This document shows positions 33,793 to 41,525 of a stretch of 64,000 bases of DNA, piece by piece. How positions within the stretch are numbered: position 1 is the stretch's first letter; the number at the start of each line of letters is the position of its first letter. The notes under the pieces were generated by a model. It was not told where the DNA came from. It did no database searches and was given only the letters and a program-made list of their open reading frames with translations. Position numbers and translations under genes: made by a program. This stretch comes from a virus: IMG/VR virus record IMGVR_UViG_3300041964_000068, positions 1 through 64,000 of that record; one strand, written 5' to 3'.

Positions 33793-34152
33793 TTACAAAG
33801 AATCTGGAGCTAGCTCAATCTCTTCCGATGCTTCAGCTAGCTCCTCAATCAAAATCGAAATCCAAACTAGGGGATCTAAATTCTGAGGCATACCAAACCT
33901 TACATCCTGCCTAATCCGTTCTTGCTTGATCTCCTGTTCAATCTCAAGATTTACGTCCACCTCAGACCGCCCCTGCGAAAGCCGAAGATCAGTCAGCGCG
34001 GCGATTGCAGATGCCGCTACCTGAATCAATTCTGTTTCGTAGTTTGCCGAAGTTTGCCGCTGGTAGTGCAAATTCAAGTCCGGGGAATCTCGCACTTCTC
34101 TAGCAGCTTGTCCTAACTCTGAGAGTTGCTTGCTCAATTCTTCAATCTCCAT
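33793..34152 (-). CDS. MazG-like NTP pyrophosphohydrolase domain protein
   Basis: 119 residues. The C-terminal half (QERIRQDVRFGMPQNLDPLV, WISILIEELAEASEEIEL) matches a motif frequent in phage MazG-like proteins: E-R-x-R-Q-D-x-x-x-G, H/D-P-x-x-W, then I-L-x-E-E-x-x-E. Such enzymes hydrolyse NTPs or (p)ppGpp. Its ATG overlaps the stop of the RusA gene. Confidence 0.6.
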   Translation of the reverse strand: MEIEELSKQLSELGQAAREVRDSPDLNLHYQRQTSANYETELIQVAASAIAALTDLRLSQGRSEVDVNLEIEQEIKQERIRQDVRFGMPQNLDPLVWISILIEELAEASEEIELAPDSL

Positions 34153-34519
34153 CAGACCTCCAAGAAAATATCAATGTACTGAGCTTCTTTTGTCGGCGCT
34201 TTTTCCCAAGCCGATTCGATGTGCTGAATTACGGTCAGGTTGTCATCGCGCATAATCCCGGCCTTGACCATTGCATCCTCAACCGCTTTGAACAAATTGG
34301 AGAGGTCATAGCGCCTGTCCCACCCGTAGAACTGCATTGAGAGCTTCTTGATCCACTGAAGGGTTTCTTTCCAGTCCAGGCCGCTCCGCATTCTTGAGCA
34401 GCTTGTCTTTTCCAGTTTCGATAGGCGGGCTTGTAGTAGGCCACGCCCCGGCTCACCTGCGCCCGCTGGCAGGGATAAGGAGGTAGATGCAACCGGATGT
34501 GAATGCGATCGTCAGGCAT
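34152..34519 (-). pseudogene. rusA: RusA-like Holliday junction resolvase, frameshifted
   Basis: The N-terminal frame from 34519 reads IHIRLHLPPYPCQRAQVSRG and YYKPAYRNWKRQAAQ, the RusA start. The C-terminal frame, ending at 34152, reads LSMQFYGWDRRYDLSNLFKA, VEDAMVKAGIMRDDNLTV, with the catalytic Asp pattern D-L-x-N and D-D. At least one shift around 34390-34350 is needed. RusA cleaves Holliday junctions; it sits between the MazG-like gene and small genes upstream of DnaB. Confidence 0.7.
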
Positions 34520-34750
34520 TTAGTTTGAACGGGATCTCTCTGCAATGATTTGCTTGGCGTAGATAAGAGCCTCAATCTTGCGATTAAGCTCGATGCGCTG
34601 CTTTTTCAAGGCTTCAATTTCAGCATCCAGCACACTATCAGCACTTAAAACAGATTCGATCGAGTTTTCAACTTCCTCGAAAGCTTCAGTGTCAGAATCA
34701 TCAGAAGCAGATTTTTTGATGACGGGTTTATTGATTTCTATTCCAGCCAT
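34520..34750 (-). CDS. Coiled-coil hypothetical protein, 76 aa
   Basis: ATG 34750 (MAGIEINKPVIKKSASDDSD) is chosen; it overlaps the upstream stop by 13 bases. The acidic middle (FEEVENSIESVLSADSVLDA) leads into a coiled coil (EIEALKKQRIELNRKIEAL). No family recognised. Confidence 0.45.
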   Translation of the reverse strand: MAGIEINKPVIKKSASDDSDTEAFEEVENSIESVLSADSVLDAEIEALKKQRIELNRKIEALIYAKQIIAERSRSN

Positions 34751-35286
34751 CGCAAAAATAGCCGTGTGATGTGTCGCCTTGATTCTGATCTCATTATTAG
34801 ATCTCCAGCGATATCTTTGCTTCCTAGCAGCAAAAACACAATCGCTTGAGGAGGCCAAAGCGCAACAACCGAGGTTCGCTGAACTTCAAGATGCTCTGAG
34901 ATTCTTTTGAGATGATCCTTGTCTGTGATTAACTCTACGCCCAGCTTTTCAAAATAGTCTCTCAAAAAAGTCTGATAGCTAGACACCCACTTCCGATCGA
35001 GACTGAACACGGTAGCAAGTAGCCCAGGAGTAGTGCAAGGCCGACCTTTGTGAACGATCGTCTTGAGGCCATCACCGCCCACCGCCCGCAGGATATGACG
35101 GGCATACGCAGTTGATTCCTCGTCCATACGAGCCAACTTTACCAGCTTGCCGTTTGGAGGCAGATCGCTATTCATTTGAGGCTGAGAAGATTCTTGAATA
35201 GTGATCTGCCGCCCGTTGCCGTTTGTTGTTTTCTCTTCTGGCTTCAAGAGACTGGAGAGAGACTGCAAGCCTTTGTAGTTGCTCAT
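34738..35286 (-). CDS. Hypothetical protein, 182 aa
   Basis: No family recognised. It contains LVKLARMDEESTAYARHILR, GDGLKTIVHKGRPCTTPGLL and a hydrophobic IVFLLLG stretch near the end. The start lies inside the 153-aa gene by 119 bases, an unusually long overlap, so either start could be further downstream. Confidence 0.45.
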   Translation of the reverse strand: MSNYKGLQSLSSLLKPEEKTTNGNGRQITIQESSQPQMNSDLPPNGKLVKLARMDEESTAYARHILRAVGGDGLKTIVHKGRPCTTPGLLATVFSLDRKWVSSYQTFLRDYFEKLGVELITDKDHLKRISEHLEVQRTSVVALWPPQAIVFLLLGSKDIAGDLIMRSESRRHITRLFLRWLE

Positions 35287-35629
35287 AATTTAATTCTGTG
35301 AATGGTGTTTTTTGCTTCTTGACCCACTTTATGATCGACTCGTGCTTCCAACTCATTCCCAACAAAAGCAGCATCGAATTAACGATAACCCGCTGATTTT
35401 GAGTAGCCAGCGGCAAGCTTTCCCAACGCGATTCAAGAGTATCGTGCAACTCTTGAAGTTGCTCATCCTCGAACAAGCTCAAGCTTTCAGGAAAGTTTTT
35501 GCTACGACAAAGAGACTGGAAGAAAATATCTTCTTGCGTCACTCCGAAACAGGTCATGTAGATCTGAATCTCGGCAAGCAAATTGATATTTTGTTGAGCT
35601 TTGTTGGAAGCTTTGACTGTGAGTGTCAT
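35168..35629 (-). CDS. Hypothetical protein, 153 aa
   Basis: MTLTVKASNKAQQNINLLAE... helical, with a hydrophobic helix (NSMLLLLGM) and a basic C-terminus (RRENNKRQRAADHY). The ATG follows a strong promoter (TTGACA-17-TAGGTT, 35636-35664) by only about six bases, so the mRNA may be nearly leaderless. Confidence 0.45.
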   Translation of the reverse strand: MTLTVKASNKAQQNINLLAEIQIYMTCFGVTQEDIFFQSLCRSKNFPESLSLFEDEQLQELHDTLESRWESLPLATQNQRVIVNSMLLLLGMSWKHESIIKWVKKQKTPFTELNYEQLQRLAVSLQSLEARRENNKRQRAADHYSRIFSASNE

Positions 35630-35635
35630 GATGTA

Positions 35636-35664
35636 AACCTAGCGAAACTACTTGATTTTGTCAA
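35636..35664 (-). promoter_or_regulatory. Sigma70-like promoter
   Basis: TTGACA, 17 bp, TAGGTT on the minus strand, ending six bases before the ATG at 35629. A CTTAGGAGTAAG palindrome (35683-35694), which fits CTTA-N4-TAAG, lies 19 bases upstream of the -35 box. Confidence 0.6.
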
Positions 35665-35682
35665 GACAAATCTAGAGACAAG

Positions 35683-35694
35683 CTTAGGAGTAAG
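35683..35694. promoter_or_regulatory. CTTA-N4-TAAG operator-like palindrome
   Basis: CTTAGGAGTAAG lies between the dnaB stop (35705) and the promoter of the 153-aa gene. Confidence 0.4.
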
Positions 35695-35704
35695 CTGCTA
35701 AAGG

Positions 35705-37222
35705 TTAAAAATCTTCATCGTCTTCAAACAGAGCAGCGTTAATCTCCTCGTCAGACAGCGGTAGCGGGGCTGTGTCTTCTTCTCCCAATACCGTCACCTC
35801 GACAGGAACAGTAATCTCCTCTACCAGTGCGGGCGCAGGCTGAGGACGCGATTGCAGTCGATCGCTCCACTCTGGGCGAGAGCTTTGAGCGAGGTTCCTG
35901 AACCTGCCAAACTGCGGCTCAAACAGTAAGCGTACGGTTCCGGTTTCGCCTGAGCGGTTCTTGAGGTTGATCAGTTCGGCAATGCCGCGATCGGTCGTCT
36001 CAGGGTTGTAGTATTCATCTCGGTACAGCGCCCAAATGTGATGAGCGTCTTCTTCCACCAGTCCAGACTGTCTGCCGTCAGACATCAGCGGACGCTTGTC
36101 GTTGCGTGTTTCAACGTTACGGTTAAGCTGCTGAAGCAGGATGACATGAATTTTGAGTTCACGAGCCAGCGCTACCAAGCCTTTCGTGATCTTGCCTGAA
36201 TCCCTGGTCGGGTCATCAGAGGACTGGAGCATATACTGCAAGTGATCGATGATCAGCACGCTCAAGCCGTTCTCTTCACGCGCCAACTTACGAGCCTTGG
36301 CACGGATGATTTCGATCGTTGAGAACCTATCCGTCACATACAGCGGCAAGCTGGTAATGCGATCGAGGGAAACTAAGATGCGCTCCAGTTCGGGGGGCGG
36401 TACGTTGCCGGATTCGATTTGCTTCGAGTTGATCTGAGCTTCGGTAGAAACCAGTCGGGTGAAGATATCTTCTTCTGGCATCTCCAGCGAGAAGAATGCG
36501 GCTGTCTTTCTCGAAAGTCGAGCGGCGTTCTTCAAGATGTTGAGCGCCAATGCGGTTTTGCCTTGTCCCGGTCGTCCCATCAAAATCGTCAGGCGTCCCG
36601 ACATCAAGCCATTCGTCATGGCGTCCAGGTCGTAGAAGTCGGTCGGTGTTGCCGCAACACTCTCACCGTTAATTCTCTCTTCAAGCTGTGCATACCAGCG
36701 GGTTGCCAATCCCCCGATCATCTCGTCTTCGGCAGCTTCTTGCTGAGTGCAAAGCTGATGCACTTTTGCGTCAGCCAAGTTGAGCGCTTCCTCCAGGTCA
36801 TCGGCCTGATAGCCCAGTTGCACCAATTCGTTGCCGACGCGAATCATCTCTCGGAATCGGAAAAGTTTGGCGATAATTTTGGCGTGGAGGTCAACGTTGA
36901 CCGTACTGAGACAGCGCTCGTGCAGCATTGCAAGCTTTGATCGCCCGCCGACGCGATCCAGTTTCCCGATCGCTTCTAGATGCCTGGAGGCAGTGATCAA
37001 GTCGATCACCTCATCCCGGCTATACATGCCCAAGAGTTCGCGATAGATCTCCTGATGGGCACTGATGTAAAAGTGCTGCGGCTGCAGCACTTCGACCACG
37101 CGATCGAAGCAGTCCGACTGAAATAACAGCGCACCCAGAACGCTTTCCTCAGCCTCGATGTTTTGCGGTGGCAGGCGTTCTTCGGTAGCTCGTGAAAATG
37201 GAACAACAGCAGCGGAGTTCAT
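35705..37222 (-). CDS. dnaB: Replicative DNA helicase DnaB
   Basis: 505 residues. Hallmarks of the DnaB family: LPPQNIEAEESVLGALL at the N-terminus, Walker A GRPGQGKT (216-223), FFSLEMPEEDIFTRLVSTE, Walker B LIIDHLQYM and the C-terminal QQLNRNVETRNDKRPLMSD with the arginine-finger region. It unwinds the fork during element replication. It lies 85 bases downstream of the O-like initiator gene, the same pair of functions as phage O/helicase modules. The extra C-terminal ~60 residues are acidic. Confidence 0.95.
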   Translation of the reverse strand: MNSAAVVPFSRATEERLPPQNIEAEESVLGALLFQSDCFDRVVEVLQPQHFYISAHQEIYRELLGMYSRDEVIDLITASRHLEAIGKLDRVGGRSKLAMLHERCLSTVNVDLHAKIIAKLFRFREMIRVGNELVQLGYQADDLEEALNLADAKVHQLCTQQEAAEDEMIGGLATRWYAQLEERINGESVAATPTDFYDLDAMTNGLMSGRLTILMGRPGQGKTALALNILKNAARLSRKTAAFFSLEMPEEDIFTRLVSTEAQINSKQIESGNVPPPELERILVSLDRITSLPLYVTDRFSTIEIIRAKARKLAREENGLSVLIIDHLQYMLQSSDDPTRDSGKITKGLVALARELKIHVILLQQLNRNVETRNDKRPLMSDGRQSGLVEEDAHHIWALYRDEYYNPETTDRGIAELINLKNRSGETGTVRLLFEPQFGRFRNLAQSSRPEWSDRLQSRPQPAPALVEEITVPVEVTVLGEEDTAPLPLSDEEINAALFEDDEDF

Positions 37223-37252
37223 GTGAGAGGTCGAAGTAACGGAACTGATCTC

Positions 37253-37281
37253 GTCTTAATCGTAATCCGAAAAAATGTCAA
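37253..37281 (-). promoter_or_regulatory. dnaB promoter
   Basis: TTGACA, 17 bp, TAAGAC on the minus strand, about 30 bases before the dnaB ATG. The spacer (TTTTTTCGGATTACGAT) only loosely resembles the CTTA-N4-TAAG operator, so this promoter may escape that control. Confidence 0.55.
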
Positions 37282-37307
37282 GACTAAATCAAGATGGCGG
37301 CGGTCGG

Positions 37308-38543
37308 TTATTTCTTCGGGGCGAACTTAGCTCTAAAATCCTTTCCAAACGACGCTAGCCGTTGTTTCGTCTCTTCCGACACGACACGCTCCGCAGGCGG
37401 CTCAGCGGGCGATTCTGACGGGGTAGGGGCGATGGCTTGAGCGGCGAGGCGTTGTTGAGTCTCAGCGGCCTTACGCTTAAGCTCAAGACCTCTATCCCAA
37501 CGAAGTTCGATCGCTCTCCAGTCGTGCTTATTGATGTACCCGCCAATGCTGTTTTTCGCGTCACCTTCTTCGTGGGGAAGGTTGTACTTCTTCAGATGCT
37601 CAATCTGAGCTTTCACTACCCAAGGATCAAAGTCGTTTCGCTTCTGACCCACCCAAACTTGACCGTACCCCGCCGCTACCAAGTCTGGGTAAGGATGACC
37701 GGGAGTTGATGTTCTCGTCTTAAACCTGTCCTCGAATCGAGCCGCAGAACTGTAGCGAGAATCGTAACTTGTAGTCGGAGTGACTTCGTTTTTCGCCGCC
37801 GCGCCCTTTTGATCACCACAGACAGCCTTTGAACTTGACACGAGAGGAGGTGTTTGTGTGTTGTCGGGTGGGGGAGTATCTTTCGCATTCGGTTCCGGTG
37901 GCTGTTGTTCTGGCTGTTCCAGTTCGGTTGGAGAAAACGGCTGTTCGCTTCTTTCTTTCTTTATTGGAGAACCTTCAGAATGGAGAACCTTAAGAGGGAG
38001 TACCTTTGGGTTATCCCCGTTAACCCCCCCGGTTATCCCCGTTAACCCCCCCCGGTTATCCCCGTTAACCGTCTCAGTGTCGATCGGAGGGTTATCCCCG
38101 TTAACCCCCCCGGTTATCCCCGTTAACCGCTTCTTCCGTTCCTTGCCAGGATTGCCTTTACGAACGTTGCAGTTTTCGAGCGGAGTTTCGGGTTTATTCC
38201 AGCCTGACTCGGTTAGGTGATAGATGTTGACGTGATTCGTGCCGTCTTCTCTCTTGCGAGTTTCTTTGTAAATCAGCCCAAAAGCGATTAGCTCATTAAT
38301 CGCTGCAATCGCCTTGGCCTTGAGCGAAGCCGCAGAGGAGTTCGGGTAGGAACCTCTGAAGCACTGCTCGCCAATGCTGGCGTAGCTGGGGAAAGCGGTG
38401 TTGTTTGTTCCGGCTCTCCTCGCCAGATGCCCGTAGACCCGGAACGCTTCGATCGTCAAATTCAGATCGTCAATATCTGACTTGAGGAAAATGGGAACCT
38501 TGCGCGATTCCTGAAGGCGATCGTTCCCGTTTTGCTCTGACAT
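37308..38543 (-). CDS. O-like replication initiator (winged helix) with internal iterons
   Basis: 411 residues. Residues ~15-110 look like a winged-helix replication domain: KSDIDDLNLTIEAFRVYGHL, AFPSYASIGEQCF, AIAAINELIAFGLIYKETRK. Residues ~140-190 are low-complexity and encoded by five iterons (38009-38128). The C-terminal third holds a helical domain (FDPWVVKAQIEHLKKYNLPH, then AIELRWDRGLELKRKAAETQ), as in DnaD/O-type helicase recruiters. It lies directly upstream of dnaB. The lambda O gene has the same plan: DNA-binding N-terminus, origin inside the gene, helicase-contacting C-terminus. Start codon follows ACAGGAGT. Confidence 0.7.
   Translation of the reverse strand: MSEQNGNDRLQESRKVPIFLKSDIDDLNLTIEAFRVYGHLARRAGTNNTAFPSYASIGEQCFRGSYPNSSAASLKAKAIAAINELIAFGLIYKETRKREDGTNHVNIYHLTESGWNKPETPLENCNVRKGNPGKERKKRLTGITGGVNGDNPPIDTETVNGDNRGGLTGITGGVNGDNPKVLPLKVLHSEGSPIKKERSEQPFSPTELEQPEQQPPEPNAKDTPPPDNTQTPPLVSSSKAVCGDQKGAAAKNEVTPTTSYDSRYSSAARFEDRFKTRTSTPGHPYPDLVAAGYGQVWVGQKRNDFDPWVVKAQIEHLKKYNLPHEEGDAKNSIGGYINKHDWRAIELRWDRGLELKRKAAETQQRLAAQAIAPTPSESPAEPPAERVVSEETKQRLASFGKDFRAKFAPKK
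38009..38128. repeat. Five 17-bp iterons, probable replication origin
   Basis: Five perfect copies of GGTTATCCCCGTTAACC start at 38009, 38031, 38054, 38090 and 38112, so the usual spacing is 22-23 bp (two helical turns), with one 36-bp gap. Each copy is an imperfect palindrome (GGTTA...TAACC). Three are read as VNGDN and two as LTGIT in the initiator gene: the frame changes but the DNA stays identical. Pyrimidine- and AT-rich DNA (37948-37975) lies next to them and could be the unwinding element. Confidence 0.8.
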
Positions 38544-38559
38544 GATTTACTCCTGTTAA

Positions 38560-38571
38560 CTTACTCGTAAG
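38560..38571. promoter_or_regulatory. CTTA-N4-TAAG operator-like palindrome before initiator gene
   Basis: CTTACTCGTAAG lies directly before the ribosome site (ACAGGAGT) of the O-like gene, so a bound protein would hinder its expression. Confidence 0.5.
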
Positions 38572-38629
38572 CTGAACAACGCTCGAAAGACTTCTTTTCT
38601 TGCTTGCGCCTAGACAGATTAAGCGCTAA

Positions 38630-38800
38630 AATAAACGAATCGGAGGCACCACACGCTTCAACAACCAGGCGAGTAGCTTAATTGCTCAGATGCCTTGATT
38701 GCTCGGAGGTGCTGGACTTCTGGGATTGGTGGTAGTTGACTTGCTTTGTAAAAAGGGCGTCGTGACTGTGAGAGGTCAAACAACGGCGCTCTTTTTGTTT
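38630..38800 (+). ncRNA. Candidate non-coding RNA with its own terminator
   Basis: The stretch 38572-38893 has no convincing gene. A possible -10 (TAAAAT at about 38628) is followed by ~120 bases with paired segments (GGAGGCACC with GGAGGTGCT; repeated ATTGCTC) and then a terminator at 38752-38796. It lies between the replication module and the recombinase. No known RNA family recognised; tRNA features are absent. Confidence 0.3.
38752..38796 (+). terminator. Rho-independent terminator
   Basis: Stem AAAGGGCGTCGT / AACGGCGCTCTTT (imperfect), loop of about 18 bases, followed by TTTTTG. It would end plus-strand transcription from the 38.6-kb region; no ORF precedes it. Confidence 0.6.
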
Positions 38801-38893
38801 GGCTGTTTTCGCGCTTACCTGTCTTTCGAGCTACCCTGATTCTACCCGACAGATTAAGATTAAGCTAGTCGTCACGGAATGCTTAATTTTGAC

Positions 38894-39073
38894 ATGGGAA
38901 AACGCAAAACTCCTATTGCAGCCCTGATTGAAACTGCCGATAATTTCGATCGCTACGGCACGAGCTACCCAGATCAAGAAGCGATCCGCAACAGGCGAAG
39001 ACACGAAAAGCAGAGCAGAGATGCAGGGCTAGACTCGGAACTCGATCGAGATCACCTGCCCATCGCGAATTAA
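38894..39073 (+). CDS. Small hypothetical protein, 59 aa
   Basis: ATG 38894 (MGKRKTPIAALIETADNFDR). Basic and helical; its last 45 bases overlap the 3' end of the convergent recombinase gene. It may be a small accessory protein of the recombinase, but this is only a guess from position. Confidence 0.4.
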   Translation: MGKRKTPIAALIETADNFDRYGTSYPDQEAIRNRRRHEKQSRDAGLDSELDRDHLPIAN

Positions 39074-40426
39074 GATTTTTGAGATATACAGCCGAAAGGC
39101 CATTTGCAAATCGGTGGGGCTAAGCTGCTTCCAGTACTCTTCTTTCCGCCCCACCCGAATCAGCATTTCCCGCAATTCAGTATTTTCGGGTATCGCTTGA
39201 GTCTTCTTGATTTGAGTGCGTAGCTGGGTAATCTTGCGGGCAAATAGCCCGTCCTCATCGCCCATCTGCGCGATCATGTTTTGGAGGCTGGCGATGTGCT
39301 GCTCCAAGAGTAGCTTTTCGGGGTTCACGTACTCCGCACTGTTGAGGGCGAGAGCGTAATCCGCTAGCTCGATCGACTTTTCACAAAGCTGGCGGATGAC
39401 CTCTGCTTCAACTTCGGGCAGTTTAATCCCCTTGGCGTCACGCTGATAGCAAGGAAAGCTCTCGATCAAGCTTTGCTGTGTGCGGCAGTAGGCGTAAAAA
39501 TAGTGCTTCCCTTTGTATGTACTTCTTGCGAGGGTCATGCGATAGCCGCACCTCTCGCAAATCAGCAGGCTCCGCAGCGGATAGACCACGTTCTGATCGG
39601 CCTTACTGGTTTGGCGGTTCGTGCCCAAAGAAAGCGCGATTTGCTTCTGCTGCGCGTCACTCAGCAGCTTTTCGTCCGAATGAGTGTGGTAGATAATCTC
39701 TCGCCACTGCGCGGCCTTGTTCTTGTAGCTCAGCCGCCCGTAGGGAGTGTGCCCACACAGGACGGGTGAAAGTACCCACCGTGTCAACCCCGCAGGCGTC
39801 CAGCGCTTACCAAGCTCCCTGTCAATAACGCGACAAGCCTCGGTCGCATTTCGGGTTTCTTGCAAAATCTCGATCGTCCGAATCGCATCATCGAGCGTGT
39901 CAGGGTTGCGGCGATACTGATTTTCTATCCGCACATATCCCCAAGGAATCGAGGCGTTCGCGTGTTTCTGATAGCGGGCATATTCGACGCTTGCTCGAAT
40001 GCGCTGAGATAGCTCCCGCGATTCTCCCTCGCTGCGAACGCTGGCGTTGGCGAACTCGCTCCAATCATTCGGGTTGCGAAAGTCGAACGGTCGGCCTTTC
40101 CTGAGTTCGTATAGCTCTATCCCGGTGCGCTCGAATAGCTTCGCCAGCCAGCCGTTCATTTGCAGATCTCGCGAGATCCGGTCAACCCGCAGGATATACA
40201 GGCGATCGATTTGGTTGGCCTCGATCAGTGCTAAGAGCTTCTGAAATTCGGGACGATCGTCCTCGCGTCCCGACTGGATATCGATAAATAGCAGATCATC
40301 ATCCGGCTCAAACCCGTCAGCCACTACCGCCCGCTCCAGTAGAAAAAGCTGCCGAGTTAGGGCATCCTTATCCTTAGCCTGCTCTTTCTTGCTGACTCGC
40401 CCATATCTGGCTACGCGCTTTCTCAT
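39029..40426 (-). CDS. Large serine recombinase, XisF-like
   Basis: 465 residues. Serine-recombinase catalytic domain: RVARYGRVSKKEQ (catalytic Ser12), LFIDIQSGREDDRPEFQKLL, DRLYILRVDRISRDLQMNG. It is followed by the recombinase domain (SIPWGYVRIENQYRRNPDTL), a zinc ribbon (LLICERCGYRM ... YCRTQQ) and a coiled coil. The whole resembles cyanobacterial XisF, which excises the fdxN element during heterocyst development, and phage serine integrases. It probably integrates and excises this element. No att core could be seen. Confidence 0.85.
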   Translation of the reverse strand: MRKRVARYGRVSKKEQAKDKDALTRQLFLLERAVVADGFEPDDDLLFIDIQSGREDDRPEFQKLLALIEANQIDRLYILRVDRISRDLQMNGWLAKLFERTGIELYELRKGRPFDFRNPNDWSEFANASVRSEGESRELSQRIRASVEYARYQKHANASIPWGYVRIENQYRRNPDTLDDAIRTIEILQETRNATEACRVIDRELGKRWTPAGLTRWVLSPVLCGHTPYGRLSYKNKAAQWREIIYHTHSDEKLLSDAQQKQIALSLGTNRQTSKADQNVVYPLRSLLICERCGYRMTLARSTYKGKHYFYAYCRTQQSLIESFPCYQRDAKGIKLPEVEAEVIRQLCEKSIELADYALALNSAEYVNPEKLLLEQHIASLQNMIAQMGDEDGLFARKITQLRTQIKKTQAIPENTELREMLIRVGRKEEYWKQLSPTDLQMAFRLYISKILIRDGQVISIEFRV

Positions 40427-40503
40427 AAGCTGTAAGCGGAACGGCTCTAGTATTTTATGCTAATTGAGCTTCCCAAGGCCGGGTATCACTACTCAGAAAA
40501 AAT

Positions 40504-40519
40504 AGTGCAAATTTGTACT
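40504..40519. promoter_or_regulatory. 16-bp palindromic operator between recombinase and regulator
   Basis: AGTGCAAATTTGTACT is a near-perfect palindrome (one mismatched pair). It lies inside a wider TACTCAG/CTGAGTA inverted repeat (40493-40525) in the gap between the divergent recombinase and HTH-protein genes. Likely the control site of the integration switch. Confidence 0.55.
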
Positions 40520-40532
40520 GAGTAAACTAAGA

Positions 40533-41525
40533 TTGGCTTATATTTTCCCAGTTCAGCAAATGACTTCTCTGCTCTCCACCACTAAAATGCCTGCATCAAG
40601 GCCGAGCAACGTCACTCGATCGCCCGCGCCTGCTCCTTATAGGCTGACCGTCTATCGCATCGTCGAACTTCTCTGTGACCCTACGAATCGCGACCAGCTA
40701 TACAAAGATCACAAAACCAATACTCGCTATAGAGTTGGGTCGATGACCCGCCTCGCGGATCTCTCAGGCGTAGCTAAGAGCGCCTTCGAGCATCTGTTTC
40801 GGAGAAGAGAAGAAGGCGTATGGGTCGAGTTGAACCGCCGTACCCTGATCCGATTGACCGCGTTTGTCAACGAGCTTGACCCCCCGCTCGTTGATCCCCT
40901 TGACCCGGAACGCCGTCCGATTCGCTTCGATCCGATCGAAGTAGACGGCGAACTTTACGCAGGGTGGGAACGGCTCTCGCATCTTCACGCGGAACTGGCT
41001 CCGCCCGAAGAAACGCTGTTGCCCGATCGCCTGCAAAAAAAGCCCGCCGCATCGACGGAAGCCGAGTCGTTTCTGTCACAGTTCCCGCTGTCCCCACAGG
41101 AGCGATCTCGCGTTCTCGATTTTATCCGCCAACAATCTTCGCCCGCTCAACCTGTCCAGAGTGCATCTCAGCCCATCTTAGAGCGAGTTCCTAGCCGGGA
41201 GGATGCAATGCGTTTAAGTAAACTATCCTCGCTGGTTATTCAGCACATGGACTCTGAGCAGACCGTCTCTGTTGAGGACTATGTTGCGAAACTCCTCAAC
41301 GAACGAGGCCATTCGACGCCGCAAGAGAAAAAAACGATAATTTCTGGCCTTGAAGATATTCTTTTCAAAAATAAACTCCCCCAAAAAAGCCCGCTCTTAA
41401 CCTTAAGCCTGCTAGCTGAATTCTTATCAACCGCAGAAGGTGAGCCGTTCGGGGGAGATGTGGATTCGTTGCTAGCGTATTGCGATCTGCCCACTCAGGT
41501 CAGACACTCAAACAACCACGCTTAG
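40533..41525 (+). CDS. Putative HTH regulator, 330 aa
   Basis: The start may be 40533 or ATG 40560 (MTSLLSTTKMPASRPSNVTR). Residues ~65-115 look like a Cro/C1-type HTH: GSMTRLADLSGVAKSAFEHL, FRRREEGVWVELNRRTLIRL. The rest is helical, with a linker rich in Ser/Pro/Gln. Divergent from the recombinase across a palindromic operator, so it may be the repressor that controls integration. No peptidase domain is seen. Confidence 0.5.
   Translation: MAYIFPVQQMTSLLSTTKMPASRPSNVTRSPAPAPYRLTVYRIVELLCDPTNRDQLYKDHKTNTRYRVGSMTRLADLSGVAKSAFEHLFRRREEGVWVELNRRTLIRLTAFVNELDPPLVDPLDPERRPIRFDPIEVDGELYAGWERLSHLHAELAPPEETLLPDRLQKKPAASTEAESFLSQFPLSPQERSRVLDFIRQQSSPAQPVQSASQPILERVPSREDAMRLSKLSSLVIQHMDSEQTVSVEDYVAKLLNERGHSTPQEKKTIISGLEDILFKNKLPQKSPLLTLSLLAEFLSTAEGEPFGGDVDSLLAYCDLPTQVRHSNNHA

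Noticed and set aside
38009-38128. CRISPR array
   Set aside because: The repeats are 17 bp with 5-19-bp gaps of C-rich sequence, lie inside a coding region, and lack spacers or cas genes. Iterons fit better.
38640-38750. tRNA gene
   Set aside because: No cloverleaf, T-loop (GTTCGA) or CCA end could be found here or elsewhere in the window.
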